Under the pieces are notes generated by a model. The model had not been told where the DNA came from. It saw only the letters and a list, made by a program, of their open reading frames with translations, and made no database searches. Of a DNA stretch of 64,000 nucleotides, positions 28,579 to 39,765 are shown in pieces; the first letter of the stretch is position 1, and every line of letters starts with the position of its first letter. The position numbers and the translations under genes are program-made. Source of the stretch: Roridomyces roridus (lineage: Eukaryota; Basidiomycota; Agaricomycetes; Agaricales; Mycenaceae); assembly GCA_029378245.1 (NCBI GenBank), contig JARKIF010000016.1:558001-622000 (forward strand). The letters run 5' to 3'.

Positions 28579-29871
28579 CTACACCACCGAGTGCTGACTG
28601 ACATTATCCAGTTTCGGTGCAAAGGCAATGTCTGAATCCACATGCTGCACCGTCTGCGTCCGCACTTGGATCGGTGCTCGTGTACCCGAGAGCGACAGAC
28701 CCCCGAGCTCGACGTTATTCCGCCTGCCACTGTGCCCCTCCTGGCTACTCGTCGTTTGCCCATGCGAGCCAGCCAGACGTATACCTTGCCGCGAGTTGAG
28801 CGTCCACATGGCGGAAAGTGCATACAGCTTTGGCAATGCATCGTTTGAGATGATGGACAACATCGTGCCAGTGTTGACAGCTTCGGTTCTGCTGCCCGCT
28901 CGATTTGCGATGAGGTTGATAAGCGCACACATGAAGGCTGGGGCGGCGGACTGAACATGATGTGAGCAGCGTGTAGTAGGGATGGATGCAACTAGCTCAC
29001 CTGGAAGGTCAGTCGCAAAAGTGCGTTCAGCACCCCGGCCGTTTGTGGTAAAACTTGTTTTGATGTTTTCTGGCTAGACGTGAGCAGGTATGTACACCGA
29101 GAAGAGGGGCTCGCCACGTACAAGGAGTGAAAATGCGGTGCTCCCGCAAAGCAAAATGTCTCCAACAAGAACCGTCGACAGATGGATCGGGATCCAATCA
29201 CCAGCAGTCTTCGGGTTGTGCGCAAACGTGAACCCGGTCTTTAATAACAACTCTGAGTGAGGTTCGTCAAAGGAGAATGAGATACGCACGGATACAAGAG
29301 CCGCCACCAAACCAAAGACGAAAAGCAGGAACACCAGGAGAACGATGTAGGTATTCCTTGAAAGCGCCCAGAGACGTTGGCAGAAGAAGAGCTGGACGGC
29401 TGCGACAAATCTGGTTCAACACGACTGGAAGCAATCACCACTGGACTCACAAAATGCAATGAGTGCAGAAAATGCCAGGTTTATTTCTTGAGTCCACGAG
29501 GTGTTCAACAGAAGAGCCGCGCCCATAGGATCGCTAAAGTGGACGACGTTCTGTTGCCACATTATTTGTCTAGAGAAGTCAGGTAAATGAACGATATCGC
29601 AGTAAAAGAAACACGTACATCATTTGCACCGACTTTAGCGTCGTCAAAAAAAGCAGTCCGCCGACAAACGCCTTCAGCCAAGCGGTGTCGTTCTTGTAAA
29701 GGCTGGTGTAATGAGCGAACTGGGCGAAGAGGGCACCCTGAAGGAGCAAGTCGCAGGCGACAGCCAGATCCTTGAAGAACCAATTAGATGCGTGTCATGG
29801 TGGAACAAATTCGAGACACGAACCCAGCCTCCGAAAATGTAGGTGGTGAGCTCGTTCAGCGACGTCGACAT
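28579..29871 (-). CDS. DUF6534-like multi-pass membrane protein, copy A
   Basis: Seven-helix-type membrane protein of a family expanded in Agaricomycetes, function unknown. Seven short exons can be joined with GT-AG introns. The protein starts MSTSLNELTTYIFGGW, continues DLAVACDLLLQG, then QNVVHFSDPMGAALLL, VQLFFCQRLWALSRN plus a hydrophobic helix, AHNPKTAGDWIPIHLS, and QTAGVLNALLRLTFQSAAPA (family-typical last helices). It ends in a hydrophilic Arg/Gln-rich tail. The acceptor after the sixth exon must be CCAG, which restores FSLL-KTSKQ. It is highly similar to copy B (56291-57600) over exons, introns and promoter, so it is a recent duplicate. Confidence 0.78.
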
Positions 29872-30294
29872 GAGAGGCGATTGTTATTCGTGGTGCATTT
29901 CTTATCCTGTATTTAAATCGACCTTGGCAGTAAGCAGGGAAAACGTTTTGGCATCGTGGAGGGGTGTTCTCCTGAAGCAATACTGGTAGTGTAGCGTGCC
30001 TCGGAGAGCTTTTGGGCCCGAGACCCAGGAGCAGCATCAGGGTCTCCAACCACGCAGTGTATACACCGAGGTGCCGCCGGTACCTGTGCTTGGCAGGAAA
30101 CGCGTGGAAGGACGGTTAAAGGACGGTGCAAGTTGCACCCAGCACGTGAGTGTCTTGACCGTCTTGCCAGCCTTGGATTACAGACTCAACCGGGTCGTTC
30201 TGGATTGTAGATGAGGGATTAAACATCTAAATTATTTCAACGTGAAGCAAAGTACAGTAAGTCAGTCGTAAGTAAACTCGTGAACGCACAACCG
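29872..30294. other. Promoter of DUF6534 copy A, shared with copy B
   Basis: About 420 bp. It contains CCTGTATTTAAATC around 29907 and the block CGGAGAGC...CATCAGGG near 30001-30050, both also found upstream of copy B (57648 and 57875-57920). The duplicated unit therefore extends beyond the coding region. No separate gene seen. Confidence 0.6.
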
Positions 30295-31098
30295 TCAAGC
30301 CTTCTTTGCCGTTGCCGCCGCATTGACAATGTCCGTGTTGGACAGCACCTCGGCATCGCCCAACGTGCCCTTGGCCAGGCCTAGAGCAACGAGCGCGAGG
30401 TCGGAAATGGGGACTATGAACTTGGGCGCCACAGTCCGGAGAAGAGGCGCAAGAATGACGTCCGTGACGCGCGCCCCGCGCGACCGTGTGTTCTGTCTGT
30501 CGGCTTGGTCTGCGGGGAAGAAATAGCCCGGACGCAGACTATGTGTGTGGATCGTTCCATTGCTAGCCTTTGCAATTGCTTGAAGATCAGTCTCTGTCCG
30601 CCCCTGCAATAAAGTTAGCAATGTCAACGTCCTCGCATTTTCAATGACGCACCTTGACTCGGGCCCACATTTGGCCAGACTTCTGAGAGGGGTCCGCACC
30701 GTCACCGCTGAAATAGACGAAGCGGAATGGGTGACCAGGCTCGATATTGGCAGCAAAGGCAGTGAGCGCTGCGACAGGGTAGTCGTGGGTAAACTCGGCG
30801 TATTGGGCTTCAGTCAGCCCGCTCGAGCCACGTCCAAGAGCCCAAACGCAAGCGTCGTGGTCCTTGACGAGTTCCGCCGGGTAGTTCATAAAGTCCGTGT
30901 GCTTCACGACCGTCATCTTGGGAGAGGGAGGCACACTTGCAGGCAGAGCGCCGCGCAAGAGGACGGTGACTTGTGTAATGCTGGGGTCTGCATTCGCCGT
31001 TCGCAAAATCTCCAAGCCAGCTGCAACAGCTCAGCGTCAAATTGTTTCCCAACCAGAGACGCACCTGCTCCAGTGCCTCCAGTGACCAAGATTCTCAT
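30295..31098 (-). CDS. NAD(P)-binding Rossmann reductase/epimerase-like protein (NmrA/SDR-a type)
   Basis: Exons 31065-31098, 30653-31020 and 30295 to about 30603 give 711 nt, 236 aa. The first exon encodes only MRILVTGGTGA; splicing creates the GGTGAAGLEILR nucleotide-binding loop (GxxGxxG). Later landmarks are VTVLLRG, FVYFSGDGADP (position of the SDR Ser) and SLRPGYFFP. Size and layout match atypical SDRs that reduce or epimerise small molecules. It lies in tandem with P450-3 and the terpene cyclase, so a tailoring role is plausible; the substrate is unknown. Confidence 0.82.
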
Positions 31099-31404
31099 AG
31101 TTTCCGGTTGTGTTGGCTGGTATTCGACAGGGAAGAGGTTGAAGGAGAGGAAAGAAAGCAAGTAGTTAAGCGGCCGCATGAGAGATGCTGTTCTTGCCGA
31201 GATCGAAACTCGAAACGTTTCTTGCAGCGCATTTTAAGGATGTTGGATGCAAGTCCAAGCAAGAAGAGAGATAAGGGATAAAGGAAATAAATATTGTAGA
31301 GAGACAGTAGTAAATATAGACCCATGCAAGTGTAATAAAGTAAACAGTGGTAGCGAGTGACTGTATGTATCTAGCGGCCCCCTCCAACGAAATCTATCCG
31401 GCGC

Positions 31405-33175
31405 TCATTTCCGGGCAGGCTTGAAGTTGAGGTACAAGTTTTGCGGCAGCGACAGCGCAAAGGGCGAGAAGCCGTTCTTGATGCCAGCAATGTGCTCAGA
31501 GTCGGAGGGGATGGTCCACTCCCACTCGTTGAGCAACATGGCGGCAAGAACACGCTGCTCGTACATGGCAAAGTTGCTGCGAGGAAAATGAGAACAGGAC
31601 CAAGAACAAAGGGTTGTGAATACTAACCGGGCAGGGCACATGCGGGAGCCGAGGGCAAACGGCAGCCACTGGGTGGCATCGTACTCCTTCTCCTGGCTCT
31701 CGGACAAGTTCATGAAACGCTCGGGGATGAACTCGGTGGGGTTTGACCAGTAGTCCTCCTTGTAGTGGATGGCGGTGATGTTGGTAATAATGGAGGAGCC
31801 AGCAGGGATGAACGCCTCCTTGCCGTTGGAGCCGGTGAAGACGGCGTCCTTCATGGCAGCACGGGGAACCATGTAGGTGATGGGGGTGTTGACACGGAGG
31901 GACTCGCGAATGCAGGCCTGGAGGTAAGGCATCTGGGCAAGCTCGGCCATGGTGGGTTCGCCGTTGGTGGTGTTCTTGGCCATGGCAGCGCGAACCTCCT
32001 CACGAGCACGCTGCTGGATCTCGGGCTTCATCGCCATGTAGTATGACAGCGAAGACATGGCGCCAGCGGTCGTGTCCTAGAAGGGATCGGTTCAAACCCA
32101 AGTCGATACAGAGAAAGGAAGAAAGACTGACGTGACCAGCGATGAAGAAAACGACCATGTTGTCCCGGTACTCGGTATCGTTCATGTCTAAGAAGATTGA
32201 GAACCATGTAGAAAAAAAGAGCGAAAGAAAGAACGCACTCTTGTCCTCCAACATGTAGGTAAGCATGTCGTTACCGGGGTTCTCCTTCTTGAAGGTGAGG
32301 ATGCCCTGGAACATGGCGACGAGCTCGTCGATAGCCTTGATGGTGTTGACACGAGGGGAAGATCTTCTCGAGCTTGGGCATGACGAGGTAGGCGGGGTTG
32401 GCGATGGATTCCATGACGTGGTTGTACTTTTTAACGAAAGGAGAGTCATGGTTGTTGATAGCGTCGAAGTCGTGGCCGATAGCAGTGGTTCCTTGAGGAC
32501 GAGGATTAAGCAAGTGAATAATAAAGAACGAGTGCGATGCTCACCGACGGCATCGAGTGTGTAGCGCATGGTGAGGTCATTCCAGTGAAGGAGACCACCG
32601 TTGCCCATCTGGACGAAGAGCTTCTTCGCCAGAGTAGAGAACTCGCCGATGGGGACGTTACGGTCCAAGGCAGTCTTGACTACCTTGTGGTGGCGCTTCC
32701 AAGCCTCCCCGTTGGACAGAATGACATTCTGGTAGCCGACGAAGCGCCAGAGGAGGAGACCATCCGGAGGGACCTCCTTGGGGTACGTGACGATGTCGGC
32801 AGAGAGGTCCTTGGCGATCTGCGACAGTCGAATGAGTGAGAGAACATAGATAATCGACGATAAACGCACCTTCCGGTCAAGGACATGAACAATCCACCGT
32901 CCAAGGGCGTAGACGAGAACAGCGGGCTCGCCCTTGTTGGCGTAAGGGAGGAGGAGCTTCTTGATGCGGACGTCCTCGACCTCGCCGCGAATGAAACTCC
33001 AGAGGGTGCGGATGACGGAGACTTTAGGGAGGTGGCGGAGCTCCCTGGGGACGGCGAAAAGGTTGCGAACGCCCAAGACGACGGCGCCGGAGAGGAGGAC
33101 GGGCCAGTAGGCCTTGTACGGCTCGAGCTCAGCCGGGAGTTGGAAGTCGTTGAGGGTAGAGAGGATAGTCGACAT
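31405..33175 (-). CDS. Cytochrome P450-3 with a +1 frameshift in a C4 run
   Basis: P450 monooxygenase, different in type from P450-1/2. Exons 32870-33175, 32545-32818, 32239-32491, 32132-32187, 31628-32076 and 31405-31576 sum to 1510 nt, one base over a multiple of three. An N-terminal anchor is followed by WKRHHKVV, I-helix FFIAGHDTTAGAM (formed across an intron), ESLRVNTP (ExxR), ERFM, and haem loop FALGSRMCPARNF. The frame changes in exon 3 at a G4 run on the + strand (32355-32358): reading one fewer C joins KLEKIFP to RVNTIKAIDELV. No intron explains it. It is either a pseudogene-making indel or a sequence error. Its neighbour is the terpene cyclase. Confidence 0.88.
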
Positions 33176-33695
33176 TGTCGAAGGGAATGGAGGCCTCAGT
33201 CAGCCCCAGGTGCGTTAATATGCGATCCATGGAACCAGCATCCGCCCACCATTGAGGGGCGGTAACGATGTAGCGGGCGGCTGGCTGTTTCAACAGCGTC
33301 AATCCGTTCAAGAGTTGCCTATTTGGGTCATCAGCGGCCAGGTCCAAAGAAGATTTGATCTCGCTGGCGATCACCGACGATTGTTCCAGCCAAAAGCCTC
33401 CTCCCAGGCCTCGAACGGAGCAATCTAGAGCGAGAGAGGAATCGGCCTCGGTGCTTGCGTCTTTTTCATGTCCATTGCGGCCTGGCCTACAGCAAACTCT
33501 GCATACAAACAGCAGTCTGGAATCCGACTAATCGCTGCCGAATCTACCCCAGACGGGCGTTGCGTTAACGATGAACTGTTCCGTTTGCAAGGCACCATCC
33601 AATCATATGCATGAAATAAATAATTGTAGTGAAATTAAGGAATACAGCATGAATATCTAATAACCCGCGACCAGGATCCAAATCATCTAAGTAGT
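33176..33695. other. Spacer between P450-3 and the terpene cyclase
   Basis: About 520 bp: promoter of P450-3 and 3' end of the cyclase. A short open frame on the - strand has no recognisable domain. Nothing further supported. Confidence 0.4.
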
Positions 33696-35278
33696 TTACG
33701 AAGAACTCCTTTGCAGGGCCTCCACCTCCTTCATCGCATTCACAGCCAGGGCCGTCGTGAGACCCGTGTTGCCAATCAACACGCCCGAAGCTCCGTACTT
33801 GTACACCCAACCCATCGGCCATGACCCATCCACCTCCTGCATCGACAGCAGCCGCTCGTGGTCGGCCTTGTCGCACAGCCCAACAACAGCCGCCCCAAGA
33901 ACGCGCATCGCGAGCGCAAGGGCGTCGCCGGAGGTGCCAAAGTACTTGGTGATCCGCGACGTGAAGAGGGGACCGAAACGTTCCCGGACGGAGGGAGAGA
34001 CGGCGATGAGGCGGGAGAGGAAGTAGAAGAAGGTGTCGGGGCCGTAGTAGTAGTACGTGCCGTCCGCATAAGCCTCGTGCTTGAGGACGTCGTACACCCA
34101 GTCGAGAGTAGCAGCCAACTCGTCTCCCCGGCCGTTCATGTAGAAGAACGTGAGGACATTGACGCAGACTACGGGGTCGATACGGGGACGAGTGCGGTCG
34201 AAATATGTGGTGACGATGTTGTCTTGATTCCGGTAGGTCAGGATCTCGTCCATCACGCTGTGCTTCGTCGCGTCGTCGAAGTGAGGGGAAACCGACAGAG
34301 CAATGGAAGTAGAGTCCTGGTCGAAGGGGAAAGCTTCTGTCGTAAGAACGCCGCCATCTGGAGAAATCTGTCAGATAAAGCACGGCATAAAAAAAACGAC
34401 GCACTCTTGAAAAAGTTGGTCAGACGCGGGTACTGAATGTAATCAACGAGGCTCGTGTCGCCGGTGGCCTCGAGGATGAGGAGCTGCGCAAAGTTCTCCT
34501 CGAGGACGACGCCAGTGTTCGTCTCGGAAGTCATGCGCTTGGCGTTTGCTTTGAGCCACTGCTCGCCGCTAGCGATGGGATCGCGAAAGAAAATCTTGAG
34601 TGCACGCTCGACATCCTCGAACTTCTGGAAGACAACACCCTTGAGGCCGAGCGAGCGCGCTGAGAGAACGTTCTCGAGCTTGTCGTCGACAAAGGCGGTG
34701 CGTTCGGCGTCGACGCCGGTGGCGGCGAGGACATGGCGGTAGTAACCCAGGTTGGGCTTGCGCTCACGCGCTGCCGCCGAGGTGAAAACGTGCTCGAACA
34801 GGTCCCAGTCCTCACGCCGACCCTTGTGGCGGAGGACCTCCCAATCGGGTGCAGAGATGTTGGACATGGCATAGAGACGAATACCGGGCTGCTCCTTGAG
34901 CTCGTGCAGCATGGCAATCATGCGAGCGTCGCCGGCCAGCGAGTCACGGGCGCCCTGGAAGGCGGCGGCGACCTCACTGGACTCGAGACCGAACTCCTTG
35001 GCGACGGAATCGTAGGCCTCTTGCTCGCCGATATTACCCTTCTCGTACTCAAACCAGGTGGCAGAGCGAAGGATTTTGTGGAGCGTCTTGCCCGAGATGG
35101 AGGTTTTGGTCTCGGCGGACCAGGTAAAGAGAACGTCGCCGATGTCGAAGATGACGTTGTCGCATTGGCGACGGGCTACGTCTGCAGGGAGCTCCTTCTG
35201 GTGGACGGAGTGGGCGGGGGAGGTGGCGGGGGTGGAAGAGTAAGGGGTGGCGCTCGCGGACGATGAGGAGGTAGACAT
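33696..35278 (-). CDS. HAD-terpene cyclase fusion (drimanyl/albicanyl diphosphate synthase type)
   Basis: Two exons (34405-35278, 33696-34357; 47-nt intron) give 1536 nt, 511 aa. After a Ser-rich leader, a HAD-phosphatase domain shows VIFDIGDVLF (D45, D48), S139 in AMSNIS, K174 in ERKPN and FVDDKLENV (D198, D199). The C-terminal half is a class II terpene-cyclase beta-domain with a DxDST motif (DQDST, residues 304-308), the acid that protonates farnesyl diphosphate, and a later QEVDGSW repeat typical of cyclase barrels. Known relatives (Aspergillus AstC, Antrodia albicanyl synthases) make drimane sesquiterpenes; some use the HAD domain to release the alcohol. The product here is inferred, not shown. 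Confidence 0.9.
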
Positions 35279-35915
35279 GGTGGAGGAGTAGGAAATTGAA
35301 TCCGCAACTGAAGAGCGCTCCAGATAAGTATTCACCCATTGTCATCCCAATGGGTAGCGGGACGAAGTGTTTTGGCCGCTGGACGATCCTGTCAGACCGC
35401 AACTTCCCTTTTGGGATTTCAAATCTGGCGGTGCACCGTGCAGCAACGGAGCCTCTTGTTCTTTGCTCCAACTTCACCCCTAGTCAGTCTTGAGCAGAAT
35501 AATGTGTGAAATGGATGTATTTGCAAGAACAAAATTAGCCATGTTACGAACTTTTGGGATCTTTGTTGTCTTGAAAAGGCGATTTCCAATTGGTGTCAGT
35601 TCTTAACGGACCAACTGGGGAACGCTGCACACATAGACACGCCGGTGATCTTATCCGTTGTCGTCGAGCCCGGCGAGTGAAGCGGAGAATGCTCTGCTCG
35701 CAGTGATTTACGTTCTTTGCTGCATTTGACGAATAGTTCCTTTGTTTCAGTCCTCAAAACATGCGTGTGTCGCGTCGCGGAGTAAATACAGCGGAGCTGA
35801 GATCGACGAGTCGGAGTCTGTCGGAGTCTTCTTTTGATCGAGTGGCAGTGGCACCGGAACAAGAACAATTTCACGTGAAATCCGTTCAAACTCCTTGCCG
35901 CAACCAACTCCACAC
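35279..35915. promoter_or_regulatory. Divergent intergenic region upstream of the terpene cyclase
   Basis: 637 bp between the cyclase ATG and the cytochrome b5-dehydrogenase ATG, transcribed away from each other. It should carry both promoters. No regulatory motif can be assigned by eye. Confidence 0.5.
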
Positions 35916-38041
35916 ATGGCTGTCTACACCGAGGAAGAAGTTGCAAAGGCATTATCCGGTCCTCGATTACCTTGCCTGAAACTCATATTCTACCCTAGCA
36001 CAGCAAGGAGGGCGATCTCGTCCGTTAATTTTACCCCGGATTTCCATCCGTTCTAATTCCAAAGCAGTGGTGCATCATCGACGGACGTGTCTACGACCTG
36101 AGCAAGTTTGCTGGTAAACGAGCCGTGTCGTGGTCTAGTATCCCTTTGGTCTCAGTCTCCCTCAGGTCTTCATCCGGGTGGCGAAAATGTTCTCTTCGCC
36201 GAGAGCGTAGGTGAGCAGATTCTTGACAGTGCATGGACAAGTGCTCAGCAGACCAGCTGGAAAGGATGCGACAAACGTGTTTTACGGGCTCCATCGCGCC
36301 GAGGTCCTCCAACGGCCCCAGTACGCGCGTCTGCAAATCGGTACCCTGCAAGGCGCGGAGTCCGTGATCAAAGTGCCTGCTCCTGGCGATCTCTCTCGTG
36401 TGCCGTATGGCGAACCGACATGGTTATCGAGCGGATTCCACAGCCCGTACTATACCGACCGCCACCGTAAATTCCAGACGGCTGTTCGCACGTTTTTTGA
36501 GGAAGTGGTGAAACCCGAGGCAATCAAGTGCGAGGAGAATGGGAAACGGATTTCTCAAGAAGTCGTCGACAAGATGAGGTGCGTGTCTCTCCCATGCTAC
36601 ATATTCTTCGACGTCTCATGCGACACAGCGAGGTTAATATGATTGCTATGCGTCTCGGCCCAGGCAAACACCTTCAAGGGCGTACTCTTCTCAATGGCAC
36701 AGTCACACCGGAGGAATTCGACTACTTCCATGAGGTATGTGCGCGTTCGTACTATCATCACGGTTTTCAAACCCTCGCCACAGTTGATAATCAACACGGA
36801 ACTCGCTCGATTCGGTGGGCGCGGATTCGTCGACGGTATTCTAGCTGGGGCCGTCATCGGCTTACCACCGGTCATGAACTTTGGTTCACCGGAGCTCAAG
36901 GCTCGTGTTATTCCGGAGGTCTTGAGCGGCAAGAAATATCTCGCTCTGGCCATCACCGAGGCGTTCGCAGGCTCAGACGTTAGCGGGTAGGTCACGCCAC
37001 CGCGATTGGTTTCTGCGCTAATGTTTCTCCTCAGATTGCAGACTACCGCAGTGCGGGATGGCGACTTCTGGGTCGTGACCGGGACGAAAAAGTGGATCAC
37101 GAATGGGATGTTTGCCGACTACTTTACAACAGGTGTGTTTTTTCTTTGGTCGCCAGTAAACTCTCCTTAGCCTGCTTCACAGGTTGCAAAACCGAGACCG
37201 GCTTCACCGTTCTCCTGATTGAACGCAACGACAGCCTCTCTACCAAGGCCATCAAGACATCCTACTCCCCCACGGCTGGTACGGCGTATGTGACCTTTGA
37301 CAAACTGCGCGTGCCGATTGGCAACACGCTGGGAGAAGTTGGCAACGGGATGTCGGTCATCCTCAGCAACTTCAACCACGAGCGTTGGATGTTGACGTGC
37401 ACCGCGCTCTCTGCGCAGCGCGTTGTCGTGGAGGAGTGTTTGAAGTGGGCGACGCAGCGGATGGTGTTTGGCAAGCCGCTAACCTCGCAGGCGGTCATCC
37501 GCGGCAAGCTTGCAGCCATGATTTCCCGCGTTGAAGCAGGGCAAAACTGGCTGGAGAATGTTACGCACCAGATGAATAATGTGTGTGCTTTTTTCTCTTT
37601 CTTTTCACGTGTTTCTCATGGCAGCATAGATGAGCTACGCTGAGATGTCCAGCAAACTTGCGGGGCCAATTGGTTTGATGAAGTCGTGCGTATCTTTACA
37701 TATTCGCCCTGCTCCCATTCATTCTTTTCCAGATTCGTGGCCAAATCCGGGACGGAAATCGCGAACGGTACATATTGCGCTTCTCCGGCCATGACAGAAC
37801 TAATTGACCCCACAGACGCCACGCAAATATTCGGCGGGCGGGCGCTGACGGTGACCGGCATGGGTAAAGTCGTCGAGAACTACAAACGGACATCTGCGTT
37901 TGACCAGAGTATGTTCTACTTTCCCATGGGATACACTTTCTGACACATCTTCTCCCAGTCCTTGCTGGTTCGGAGGACGTTATGGCGGACTTGGGTGTGA
38001 GGCAGGCGATGAAGAAGATGCCCAGTAATGCTCGGTTGTAG
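35916..38041 (+). CDS. Cytochrome b5-acyl-CoA dehydrogenase fusion
   Basis: An N-terminal cytochrome b5 haem domain (MAVYTEEEVAK...SKEGDL, WCIIDGRVYDLSKFA, LHPGGENV with the haem His) is joined to an acyl-CoA dehydrogenase. Dehydrogenase landmarks are LARFGGRGFVDGI, LAITEAFAGSDVSG (flavin-binding ITEP-like region), VTGTKKWITNG, NFNHERWM and a C-terminal ATQIFGGRALT. The cyt b5-ACAD arrangement is known in fungi and probably serves fatty-acid or CoA-thioester oxidation. The boundary of the first small intron (about 35955-36000) is uncertain: no GT-AG pair gave the expected phase, so a GC donor or another exon may be used. The rest is in frame. Confidence 0.85.
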
Positions 38042-38091
38042 GTTGGGAGTCGGACTCGTATAGACAGCGCGTAACAAATACATGGGAGAGG

Positions 38092-38486
38092 TTAATCCAA
38101 AGCCAGGCCACGGGAGCTCAGATCGTCCCTTGCTTGTGAGATTTCCTGGCTCCGTTTGAGATGGAATGCGCACGGGGAGGAGGGTGAAATACTTACACGC
38201 ATCAGTTCTTCGTATGCTTCAGGACAATCTCTGAACGTGAACAGCCCCCAGCCCAATGACCAGAGGGAGTATGAGCCGAATGTGACCAAAAACCACCACG
38301 GGATCTACGTGTATGTGTGAGACTTGGGTGTGCATTGTACTGCCAGCGACGAAGACGAACGACAGGCCATATTTGTTCGACGATCGCGGGGTCCAGCCCA
38401 GGCACGGAGAACATCTGGAAGAAGACGAGTGCCCATAGAGAGGCGAAGAAGGTGGACAAGAAAGCGACGCGGTGTGCGCGAGCCAT
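38092..38486 (-). CDS. DPM3: Dolichol-phosphate mannosyltransferase subunit 3 (DPM3)
   Basis: Small ER membrane subunit that anchors the DPM1 catalytic subunit for dolichol-P-mannose synthesis, needed for N-glycans, O-mannose and GPI anchors. Exons 38361-38486, 38197-38304 and 38092-38145 total 288 nt, 95 aa. Two hydrophobic helices (residues about 8-30 and 45-65) are followed by the diagnostic FRDCPEAYEELM and a C-terminal coiled tail EISQARDDLSSRGLALD, as in human DPM3. It converges with the acyl-CoA dehydrogenase, 51 bp between stops. Confidence 0.92.
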
Positions 38487-38522
38487 ACTGGGCGGGATTT
38501 AAGAGAGTTGTGGTGATCGGTG

Positions 38523-39746
38523 ATGCCAATGCTTTGCTTTGCGCGTCAACTGGCTACTCGTCGAGTCTTCAGCACCTCTTTCCCCCGGTACCACGAAAAC
38601 CCCTTGGTACACTCGTTTCTTCCACTAGCAACCACACAAGAGCCTCAAATCGACAGGGTCTGCCTAGGAATAATGTGTCCCAGCCTCCACAAATGCCGCG
38701 TCGCGGTGGTATACAAAAACGACCCATACCACATGTTAAACGCGTAATCGCCGTCGCCAGTGGCAAGGGCGGCGTTGGCAAGAGTACGGTCGCTGGTTGG
38801 TACTGCTGCCCGCCGTCCGTCTCTTGAACAAACCAACTTGAAAGTGAACCTCGCTTTCGCCCTCTCAACGCTACGTCTTCGAGTCGGTGTGCTCGACCTG
38901 GATATATTCGGGCCTTCTATCCCGACCTTGATGGGCTTGCAGGCTAGTGAGGAGCCATTTCTCACACCTGGTTTGCGTTCTTCATTCTACATTCTAGTAT
39001 TTTTCTGAACGCGTACAGATGGCGCTATAATCCCTCTCATGAACCACGGCATGCCCACCATGTCAATGGGTTTTCTCCTCCCCCGCCAGCCCGACTCGGG
39101 GTCGACGAATGATACACCTGTCGTATGGCGCGGTCTCATGGTCCAAAAGGCCGTCCAGCAGCTGCTGTTTGACGTCGATTGGAGGAACCCGCAAGGACTC
39201 GGTCTCGACGTTCTCGTTGTCGATATGCCGCCCGGGACAGGCGATGTACCTCTCACTCTCGGGCAGCTCGTCATTGTGGATGGTGGGTTAATCTGTCTAT
39301 TGCGCCCCCACATTCATCCCAATGTTCCCACCAGGTGTAGTAATCGTTTCGACGCCTCAGGACGTCGCGCTGGCCGACGTCAGCAAGGGTATCGCCATGT
39401 TTCGCAAAGTATCCGTTCCTGTGGGTGCCTTGACCGGTACCCGCGTGATGTTTCTTACTCTCTTCAGATCACCGGAATCGTTCTAAACCAATCCCACTTT
39501 CTGTGTCCCGGATGTGACACCAAACACTATCTCTACGGCCCTCCTGAAGGTTTCCGCGGAACAGCTGCACGGCTCGGTGTAAATGTGCTTGCAGAGTTGC
39601 CTCTGGTGCCTGCAGTAAGCCAAGGCGGCGATGCTGGCATGCCGTATGCTTTGTGGTCCTCGACTCGCCGCGAAGGAGGTGTTGGTGGAACTGAGTGGTT
39701 GCAAGAGATGAATCGCGTGGCAGAGAAACTGTATTCTCCCGAATAA
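38523..39746 (+). CDS. IND1: IND1/NUBPL mitochondrial Fe-S P-loop NTPase
   Basis: Delivers Fe-S clusters for respiratory complex I assembly in the matrix. It has an Arg-rich presequence (MPMLCFARQLATRRVFST) and HENPL-GLPR across the first intron. The deviant Walker A is SGKGGVGKST, then DLDIFGPSIPTLMG, VVDMPPGTGDVPLT, TPQDVALADV and the Fe-S binding CPGC motif (LCPGCDTKHYLYG). Introns tested (for example GTACAC...GACAG in the N-terminal region and the one after STVA) restore the frame. It is divergent from DPM3 with 36 bp between start codons. It is a conserved gene inside the otherwise accessory block. Confidence 0.93.
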
Positions 39747-39765
39747 AAAAGTACATTTGCTAATT

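Noticed and set aside
28231..28635. Open frame with hydrophobic start on the + strand
   Set aside because: Its second half is antisense to the last exon of the DUF6534 copy A, and it has no recognisable domain.
33129..33374. Possible small gene upstream of P450-3
   Set aside because: Overlaps the P450-3 start, short, no motif; treated as promoter sequence.
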